DNA from: Candidatus Woesearchaeota archaeon CG11_big_fil_rev_8_21_14_0_20_43_8
Lineage (GTDB): Archaea; Nanobdellota; Nanobdellia; Woesearchaeales; CG08-08-20-14
Direction: 5' to 3'
Assembly: GCA_002762705.1 (NCBI GenBank)
Contig: PCVE01000082.1
Location: 1 to 11,080, forward strand
DNA: 11,080 nucleotides
In this document: positions 6,710 through 11,080 of the stretch, in pieces
How positions within the stretch are numbered: position 1 is the stretch's first letter
How the letters are laid out: each line of letters opens with the position of its first letter
Position numbers and translations under genes: made by a program
Notes under the pieces: generated by a model
What the model was told of the DNA's origin: nothing
The model's input: only the letters and a program-made list of their open reading frames with translations
The model's database searches: none

Positions 6710-7327
6710 TTATCCATCCACCCTTTCACAATCGTATGATACTCTCGCAAGGACTTTTGACTGTCGCCGGGATAATAACGCTGATAGCTTTGACCAGATA
6801 TGATAGACTATCAGACCCCCAAAAAGACCCAACAGATGATAACTTGCCTGTAGCAAAGTACTGATAAATAGATCTGATCCCTGGATGATCAAATAGATCG
6901 GTTTCAAAAATATGATGCCACAGATGAACAATACAACAACCAACCTGTTCACCCCAAATTTATTGGATCCAGCTGAACTTATCCCGTATCCACCATATAT
7001 CGCTGTAGACGCACCAAGTATCGTTGAATGCAGAAAAAACCAAAGTGGAAGCGCAGCGATGATACCAGTCACGAGATATGCCATGAACATGTTATCTGGC
7101 TCAAAGCGAAGTTCTAATGTAAGCAAACCAATTATTAAGATGCCAAATATATTTTCAACAAGATGTTGCAAATTCAAATGTGTGAATTGATAAGTGAAAA
7201 AGCGGACATATTCTCCTGCAAAAACCTTTTCATAGATAAGAGCAAAACGAGAAATGTGATCCGGCAGCATAAAAACAAAAACATATACCCCAATCAATCC
7301 AATCAACCAAGATATGATCTTTTTCAT
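6710..7327 (-). CDS. Rhomboid-family intramembrane serine protease
   Basis: This encodes 205 residues with about six membrane segments, the size of a minimal rhomboid. Family motifs are in order: RFFTYQFTHLNLQHLVEN (42-59), with the His55/Asn59 pair that stabilises the oxyanion; ILGASTAIYGG, with Ser107 as the nucleophile; and ASYHLLGLFGG, with His164 as the catalytic base followed by the GxxGG helix-packing pattern. The Gly normally following the nucleophile (GxSG) is Thr here (GAST), a deviation from the motif; Ser and His are both kept, so activity is likely but not certain. Its substrate could be a neighbouring single-pass surface protein (inference). ATG 7327 overlaps the TGA of the upstream 59-aa gene (ATGA), and its own stop is two bases before the ATPase start, so it is part of a tightly coupled operon. 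Confidence 0.88.
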   Translation of the reverse strand: MKKIISWLIGLIGVYVFVFMLPDHISRFALIYEKVFAGEYVRFFTYQFTHLNLQHLVENIFGILIIGLLTLELRFEPDNMFMAYLVTGIIAALPLWFFLHSTILGASTAIYGGYGISSAGSNKFGVNRLVVVLFICGIIFLKPIYLIIQGSDLFISTLLQASYHLLGLFGGLIVYHIWSKLSALLSRRQSKVLARVSYDCERVDG

Positions 7328-7503
7328 TCTTTAGGTTCCTCAATGCTATTTCTCAGAACATTATGTCTAAGCCTTCTCTTTACGATGATAATATACCCAA
7401 GAAGCATGATGCCCATCAAGATTATGAGCATTCCATCGATACTAGGAAACAATCTTTCGATCAATATCCAACGAAGCAGTATGATCGATAAGATCACCAC
7501 CAT
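7324..7503 (-). CDS. Small 59-aa membrane protein, first gene of the rhomboid operon
   Basis: This short gene starts at ATG 7503, directly after a strong Shine-Dalgarno GAGGAG (7513-7508, four-base spacer). It runs 59 codons and ends with TGA at 7326-7324, overlapping the rhomboid ATG as ATGA. The product begins MVVILSIILLRWILIERLF, has a second hydrophobic run around residues 25-41 (MLIILMGIMLLGYIIIV), and ends in a basic, then acidic tail (KRRLRHN to EEPKE). It could form two short membrane helices. The strong ribosome site, stop-start coupling and membrane character together make it a real gene rather than a chance frame. I do not recognise a family. A role as a rhomboid accessory subunit or substrate is an inference from linkage. 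Confidence 0.75.
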   Translation of the reverse strand: MVVILSIILLRWILIERLFPSIDGMLIILMGIMLLGYIIIVKRRLRHNVLRNSIEEPKE

Positions 7504-7524
7504 TATACTCCTCTTTATTCTCTT

Positions 7525-7537
7525 AAGTATTATAACC
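7525..7537 (-). promoter_or_regulatory. TATA-like element near the rhomboid operon start
   Basis: The reverse strand reads gttataatactta. A start 25 bases downstream would be at about 7506, which would leave out the GAGGAG Shine-Dalgarno at 7513-7508. Either the start is slightly further upstream or the true promoter lies elsewhere in 7540-7700. The assignment is therefore weak. Confidence 0.25.
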
Positions 7538-7645
7538 CACCCAATCAGACATTAGATCGTACACTGACATAATATTTCCCTTACCCCAGATAAAAGAGAA
7601 TTCGTAAAAAAAATTGACTAATGGATAAAATAATCCGATAGAAAT

Positions 7646-7662
7646 AGCAAAGCTTATATATT
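7646..7662 (+). promoter_or_regulatory. BRE/TATA promoter of the histidine-kinase-like gene
   Basis: The sequence agcaaagcttatatatt combines a purine-rich BRE-like part and a strong TATA box. The expected start is near 7683, just before ggtggag at 7684-7690. This would give a leader of about 22 bases to ATG 7705. Confidence 0.55.
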
Positions 7663-7704
7663 ACACTATTGAAATGAGATTTTGGTGGAGAGGATGAATT
7701 GGCC

Positions 7705-8826
7705 ATGAGTCATTTAAAAGAATGCAAAAATATTGATTTTTTTGATACAATTCCCGCACCAATGTTATTGATTAACCTAGATATAGTCATAACCAAAGTA
7801 AATAGACAGTTTGTCATAACTTATGGATACAAAAGAACAGAACTTATTGGAGAAAACTTGACAAAAATCATATTTAGAGATGGTCAGAAGATAAAGACCC
7901 ATCATCAAAACAGACATCATAGCAAATCTGTCAATAAAAAATATGAATGCCGATTGAAACATAAAGATGATTCTATCAAAGATGCCATGATACATACATC
8001 TTTATCACATGACAAGCAACATAGTATCCTTTTGGTAGAAGACATTACAAAAAATGAAAAAACCAAAAAAAACCTCGATATTCGGCAGAACCTAATCAAA
8101 AAGACATTTGAGCTAACGAACGCAAAGAGACGATCCGATTCACTCTTGATGACAAAGACTTGGTTTGAGAACTATTTAAGTTATGGATTCAGAAGAAACT
8201 TACTCCCGTTGATGAATCTGCTTCCACTCATAAAGACCCAAGTACGAGATAAGATTGTCCGTGAACATCTCGATATATGCATTGAAAATACAAAAGAGCT
8301 TACGAATAGAGTAAGATCTTTACTTGAACTATCTAGATTCGAATTAGGAAAGATATCATTTTTGAAAGAGAAGACAGATATCATACCAATAATCAGATCT
8401 ATCGCAATGGCCCATAATGAGACTGCAAAGGCCAAACTGTGTGTTTTAGTATCAAATAGATGCAAACAATCACAAGTAGCTATAAATAAACCACGTATAA
8501 TTGAAGGAATCAACTATGCGATCCACACACTGGAATCGATTTCAAAGAAACAGATAGTTGTCAGGATCGAACAGAATCATAGAGACATAGTCCTCTTTTT
8601 CTCAACTGAGAGTTCTTTGACAATAGGTATGACCCACTATACAATATTTCCATGCCCAAAATATAAAGGAAAGATTGAGACAGATTCAAAACTCATGCAG
8701 AATTATATCGGCCTGACAATATGCCAGAAGATCATTGAAATGCATGGAGGCAATCTATCTGTGAATTGTAATAGTATAAATTGCCCACAATCCATCATGA
8801 TCACACTCCCAAAAGAGATGGATTAA
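7705..8826 (+). CDS. PAS/histidine-kinase-like protein with degenerate kinase core
   Basis: This encodes 373 residues with no membrane segment. A PAS domain spans about residues 10-115 (PAPMLLINLDIVITKVN, then FVITYGYKRTELIGENL). A HisKA-like helical hairpin follows: the second helix is well kept (LLELSRFELGKISFLKEKTD), but the H-box SHELRTPL is replaced by GFRRNLLPL (161-169), with Arg163 where the phospho-acceptor His should be. In the ATPase-like domain the N-box reads INYAIHTL with the Mg-binding Asn replaced by Tyr, and no DxGxG G1 box is seen (STESSLTIG instead). Only the final helix (GLTICQKIIEMHGGNLSV) is canonical. It is probably a pseudokinase working as a sensor or scaffold. A TTG at 7699 is an alternative start. 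Its stop shares a TTAA with the stop of the convergent regulator, its likely partner (inference). Confidence 0.85.
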   Translation: MSHLKECKNIDFFDTIPAPMLLINLDIVITKVNRQFVITYGYKRTELIGENLTKIIFRDGQKIKTHHQNRHHSKSVNKKYECRLKHKDDSIKDAMIHTSLSHDKQHSILLVEDITKNEKTKKNLDIRQNLIKKTFELTNAKRRSDSLLMTKTWFENYLSYGFRRNLLPLMNLLPLIKTQVRDKIVREHLDICIENTKELTNRVRSLLELSRFELGKISFLKEKTDIIPIIRSIAMAHNETAKAKLCVLVSNRCKQSQVAINKPRIIEGINYAIHTLESISKKQIVVRIEQNHRDIVLFFSTESSLTIGMTHYTIFPCPKYKGKIETDSKLMQNYIGLTICQKIIEMHGGNLSVNCNSINCPQSIMITLPKEMD

Positions 8827-9785
8827 CCAAGAACTTCTTTGATTTTCTCAATGTCCAGAAGACTAGTCTTCAATGGTGGACATTGATAAGCAGATAGATA
8901 AGTCAACATATCATTGAAAGAGTCGACAAGATAATTACATAATCTAACTGCTTCATCTTCTGCGAGCTCATGACATTGGACAAGAAATGCATTCATCGCT
9001 ATCTGGCTCAGATGACAGTTCTTATCAAATTCGACCGTTTGACCTTTTATGAACTGTGCAAGAAGCCTTAATAAGTCATTGAACTTCGCCATACCGAAAG
9101 TCAGATTATATTTTTCTGCGTCTTCCAGGCGAATAAGCAGACCACGCGATACTTGATCACGATTCTCATTGAAAAATGAACGTGCCGAATGTATCGTCGG
9201 AAGCAATGTGATTGGATCTCGGCAACCTTCATTTGGGAGAACGAGCATCTTTAGATGCTCCCTTAGTTCAGTCATATCAAATGGCATCGAGATAATATCA
9301 TCTGCGCCAGCCTTGATCGCAAAATCATATTCCTCCGGAGTTTTCTTATTGAATATCAGAAGCACTTTAGTATCCCTAGTCATAGTATTTTTTTTTATCA
9401 ATTTGCATATATCGATATATGAATTATCTTCTTTTTCTACACGCACCAGGACAAGTTCAGGTATATTCTCAGAAAGCTCACGAAACAAACCCCCAACATC
9501 CGAGACCCCATTCACCCGATAGCCATCCTGCATCAGCAGATAATTGATAAGCTTGACAAAATTGTCCTCTTTTGAGACGACAACAACAGATTTTGTCGTA
9601 TTGAGAAAACTCCAGACCTTTGCCTTACCGACAAAACGATGTTTAAGCTGACCCTTGCTCTTTAGGACCTCAAGATACTTTGATACAGTAGCACGTGTGA
9701 TTTCTAGCCCTCTCGCTATCTCACTCACCGAAGCTCCCTGTGACTGTTTTTTGAGATATTCCTGGATTTTACTATCGATTTCCAT
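8823..9785 (-). CDS. Winged-helix regulator with pseudo-receiver and degenerate GGDEF-like domain
   Basis: This encodes 320 residues in three parts. Residues 1-61 form a winged helix (SVSEIARGLEITRATVSKYL is helix-turn-helix; KAKVWSFL is the wing). Residues 65-183 have a receiver fold: VVVVSKED, PELVLVRVE, VLLIFNK, AGADDIISMPFD. However, the DD pocket is SK, the phospho-Asp is Arg115 and the switch Lys is Met167, so phosphorylation is not expected. Residues 189-305 resemble a GGDEF domain: DPITLLPT matches DPLTGLPN, EKYNLTFGMAKFNDLLRLLA matches FKxxNDxxGHxxGDxLL, and AMNAF (263-267) stands at GGDEF. Cyclase activity is very unlikely; ligand binding or dimerisation is possible. The gene is likely a DNA-binding regulator paired with the convergent kinase-like gene. 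Start 9785 is preferred because of TATA at 9833-9825 and AAAGAGAT before it; an upstream in-frame ATG (9875) falls within another TATA-like box. Confidence 0.85.
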   Translation of the reverse strand: MEIDSKIQEYLKKQSQGASVSEIARGLEITRATVSKYLEVLKSKGQLKHRFVGKAKVWSFLNTTKSVVVVSKEDNFVKLINYLLMQDGYRVNGVSDVGGLFRELSENIPELVLVRVEKEDNSYIDICKLIKKNTMTRDTKVLLIFNKKTPEEYDFAIKAGADDIISMPFDMTELREHLKMLVLPNEGCRDPITLLPTIHSARSFFNENRDQVSRGLLIRLEDAEKYNLTFGMAKFNDLLRLLAQFIKGQTVEFDKNCHLSQIAMNAFLVQCHELAEDEAVRLCNYLVDSFNDMLTYLSAYQCPPLKTSLLDIEKIKEVLG

Positions 9786-9824
9786 GTCAGAATCTCTTTT
9801 TAAGTAGTTTTGGCCAATCGGCAG

Positions 9825-9833
9825 TATATAAAT
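9825..9833 (-). promoter_or_regulatory. TATA box of the winged-helix/pseudo-receiver regulator
   Basis: The reverse strand reads atttatata. The expected start near 9804 leaves a leader of about 19 bases containing AAAGAGAT ahead of ATG 9785. A second A/T box (tatttaaatgtt, reverse strand of 9870-9881) lies about 50 bases further upstream and could drive a longer transcript or belong to the other strand. Confidence 0.5.
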
Positions 9834-9879
9834 GTTCTTCTTATTATTGATTTCCAAAGGGGATATTAGAAACATTTAA

Positions 9880-9931
9880 ATAGATTACGGATATTGTATT
9901 GGTAACCAATATAGATTACCAGGGGATTGGT
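9880..9931. promoter_or_regulatory. Operator-like cluster: palindrome plus direct repeats
   Basis: Within 52 bases there are two copies of atagattac (9880-9888 and 9911-9919, 31 bases apart, about three helical turns). Between them is the palindrome attggt-a-accaat (9898-9910), and a further attggt lies at 9926-9931. The cluster sits between TATA boxes pointing in opposite directions, in the 366-base gap between the two regulator genes 8823-9785 and 10152-10964. Control by one or both of these DNA-binding proteins is likely but inferred. Confidence 0.5.
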
Positions 9932-9952
9932 TGCTTGTGAAGAGAAATTCTT

Positions 9953-9964
9953 GGGATATAAAAA
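9953..9964 (+). promoter_or_regulatory. TATA box toward the small ORF and TrmB-family gene
   Basis: The sequence gggatataaaaa predicts a start near 9983. That is just before ATG 9985 of the candidate small ORF and about 170 bases before the TrmB start, so the two may share an mRNA. Confidence 0.4.
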
Positions 9965-9984
9965 AATGTTAAGAGGTCTAAAAG

Positions 9985-10164
9985 ATGTATATCCCCATAA
10001 AAATAATAGAATATAGGAAACAGATCCCACAAAAAATACCAAAAATAACGATCACCCCCCGACAAGAGAGAACAAATGTATCACCAAAGAAGAGTCTCAA
10101 AAAAGTACAAAAAGATAGCGACATGCTTATTCTACATTGGGGTGATAACATATGTTTCAAATGA
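9985..10164 (+). CDS. Candidate small basic 59-aa protein upstream of the TrmB gene
   Basis: An open frame of 59 codons runs from ATG 9985 to TGA 10164. GAGGT stands at 9973-9977, seven bases before the ATG, and a TATA box at 9953-9964. The product is Lys/Ile-rich (starting MYIPIKIIEYRKQIPQKIPK) with no membrane segment and would be strongly basic. Its last 13 bases overlap the start of the TrmB-family gene in another frame, which would allow translational coupling or regulation of the TrmB start by upstream translation. The case is modest: the region is A-rich, an antisense frame is also open, and TATA placement and Shine-Dalgarno give conflicting starts. It could instead be a long untranslated leader. 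I do not recognise the sequence. Confidence 0.35.
   Translation: MYIPIKIIEYRKQIPQKIPKITITPRQERTNVSPKKSLKKVQKDSDMLILHWGDNICFK
10139..10146 (+). promoter_or_regulatory. Strong Shine-Dalgarno fixing the TrmB start
   Basis: GGGGTGAT matches the archaeal 16S rRNA 3' end well and stands five bases before ATG 10152. Two further in-frame ATGs at 10161 and 10167 are closely spaced, but this site selects the first. Confidence 0.6.
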
Positions 10165-10964
10165 AAATGAAGAATAATAGCAATAACCAAAGTGATGAAG
10201 AGATTAAACCACTTCTGGAACTTGGCCTTAATAAATACGAAGCAAGCATATATCTTACATTGATAAACGATGGCACATCGACAGCCAAAGATATAAGCAA
10301 TATCACAGGTATCCCCTATGGTAAGATCTATGAGATAATCGATTCATTATCTACAAAAGGATTTGTGAACATCCTCCCATCAAAACCGATGAAATGCCAG
10401 GCAGTCTCACCAAAGACCGCTGTCGAAAACGCAAAAGAAAAATTGAATAAACGTTTTGATGAACTGGAAAGCTATATGAATGACAAACTTGAGCCCAAAT
10501 TTGAATCGCATAAACGTTATGCTGATCCAAAAGGCGTATTTCTCCTGATAAATGGCCGTGCGAATATATATAAGAAAGTCACCGACCTTCTGAAAGGAAG
10601 CAAAAAGACTGTGAACATAGCGACAACAGAAAATGGCTTGAAACGTCTTGTTGCGCAAAGAGAGATCCTGCAGGATGCACATGCTCGTGGAGTTGACATC
10701 AAGATCGCTGCTCCTGTGACAAAAGAGAACTCTGATGATGCGAAGCTTCTATCGTTCTGCAAGATAAGCGATTCAAATAATGTGCACAACACCATGTACA
10801 CATTCGATAATCAAGAGAGTATGGTCATCGATACTATACCTGATGATGAGAATTATATCTCTGGAAGAGACCTCGGAGTGCATTCAAAAAGTGATTCGTT
10901 CAGCAGGCTCATGGATGATTTTTACCACACGTATCATTCAGCAGGCAAGAATGTCACCCACTAG
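10152..10964 (+). CDS. TrmB-family transcriptional regulator
   Basis: This encodes 270 residues. An N-terminal winged helix covers about residues 18-90 (LELGLNKYEASIYLTLINDG, STAKDISNITGIPYGKIYEI, then a LSTKGFV wing). A helical linker (about 93-120, PKTAVENAKEKLNKRFDEL), likely a coiled-coil dimer interface, follows. The C-terminal TrmB effector domain begins near residue 125 (GVFLLINGRANIYKKVTDLL, HARGVDIKIAAPV). In the PLD-like fold of such domains an HxKxxxxD motif can be traced as HNTMYTFD (His212, Thr214, Asp219), with Lys replaced, consistent with ligand sensing and not catalysis. In characterised members the domain binds sugars; the ligand here cannot be told. No sugar transporter is adjacent, so the target is open; autoregulation through the 9880-9931 cluster is possible. 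Its TAG shares CTAG with the stop of the convergent downstream gene. Confidence 0.9.
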   Translation: MFQMKMKNNSNNQSDEEIKPLLELGLNKYEASIYLTLINDGTSTAKDISNITGIPYGKIYEIIDSLSTKGFVNILPSKPMKCQAVSPKTAVENAKEKLNKRFDELESYMNDKLEPKFESHKRYADPKGVFLLINGRANIYKKVTDLLKGSKKTVNIATTENGLKRLVAQREILQDAHARGVDIKIAAPVTKENSDDAKLLSFCKISDSNNVHNTMYTFDNQESMVIDTIPDDENYISGRDLGVHSKSDSFSRLMDDFYHTYHSAGKNVTH

Positions 10965-11080
10965 ATATCATATTTATCCATGACGAAGCAGAATATCTGT
11001 TTGGATGATTTATCAAAGCGGTAGCACTTTGTAGTGTTGCCCCATGGAATCTCCGGATTGAGTTTCAAGAGGCGGGGGAT
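10961..11080 (-). CDS. Unidentified protein, C-terminal 39 residues (partial)
   Basis: The reverse strand is open from the window edge to TAG at 10963-10961. The 39 residues visible include RLLKLNPEIPWGNTTKCYRF followed by DKSSKQIFCFVMDKYDI. The mix of Trp, Cys, Tyr and Phe and the codon use look like real coding sequence, and the frame ends exactly on the TrmB stop, as other convergent pairs in this window do. The fragment is too short to assign a family. Confidence 0.55.
   Translation of the reverse strand: MPRLLKLNPEIPWGNTTKCYRFDKSSKQIFCFVMDKYDI

Noticed and set aside
7163..7555. Plus-strand frame of 130 codons
   Set aside because: It is antisense to the rhomboid and 59-aa genes, both better supported by motifs and coupling.
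9786..9875. N-terminal extension of the winged-helix regulator to ATG 9875
   Set aside because: The extension spans the TATA box at 9825-9833 and begins within another TATA-like box; its residues do not fit a winged helix.
9978..10190. Hydrophobic minus-strand frame of 70 codons
   Set aside because: It is the antisense image of a Lys-rich region, starts inside the TrmB gene and lacks a ribosome site.

Overview
This window looks like part of a compact, moderately AT-rich archaeal chromosome. Four things support that: archaeal TATA/BRE-like promoters 20-30 bases ahead of likely transcription starts, Shine-Dalgarno sequences of the GGTGAT/GAGGAG type, a TrmB-family regulator, and a single-domain KaiC/RAD55-type ATPase. 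Surface proteins rich in N-glycosylation sequons and Thr/Asn-rich fibronectin-like repeats fit an archaeal cell surface. From memory, several proteins (a small 'MFDKLKFWKKK' coiled-coil protein and a W-x-G-x-x-G surface module) recall DPANN-type archaea such as Woesearchaeota or Aenigmarchaeota. That placement is only an inference.

Layout. At 1-202 (-) lies the 5' end of a helical-repeat (TPR-like) protein. At 345-767 and 806-1342 (+) are a DPYG-repeat/coiled-coil protein and a membrane-anchored Cys-rich protein, each with a TATA box placed so that the mRNA would be nearly leaderless. At 1344-1910 (-) is a secreted Cys-rich protein with an unusual HExxxH motif. At 2172-5198 (+) is a 1008-residue membrane-anchored surface glycoprotein with fibronectin-III-like repeats. 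At 7503-5209 (-) is a tightly coupled four-gene operon: a 59-aa membrane protein (too short for most gene callers), a rhomboid protease, a KaiC-like ATPase and a sequon-bearing surface protein. At 7705-8826 (+) and 8823-9785 (-) is a convergent pair of signalling proteins, a PAS/histidine-kinase-like protein and a winged-helix/receiver/GGDEF-like regulator, in which every recognisable catalytic signature is eroded. At 10152-10964 (+) is a TrmB-family regulator, preceded by a candidate 59-aa ORF. At 10961-11080 (-) is the 3' end of an unidentified gene.

How it fits together. About half of the window encodes cell-envelope proteins. The rest is regulatory, and much of that regulation appears non-enzymatic. 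The kinase-like protein lacks the phospho-acceptor His and the N/G1 boxes. The regulator's receiver lacks the phospho-Asp and the conserved Lys, and its third domain reads AMNAF where GGDEF is expected. The TrmB effector domain keeps an HxKxxxxD-like pattern with Lys replaced. The best candidate for an undescribed system is the kinase-like/regulator pair with the operator-like palindrome cluster at 9880-9931. Second is the small-protein/rhomboid/KaiC/surface-protein operon. No tRNA, rRNA, IS element or CRISPR array was seen.
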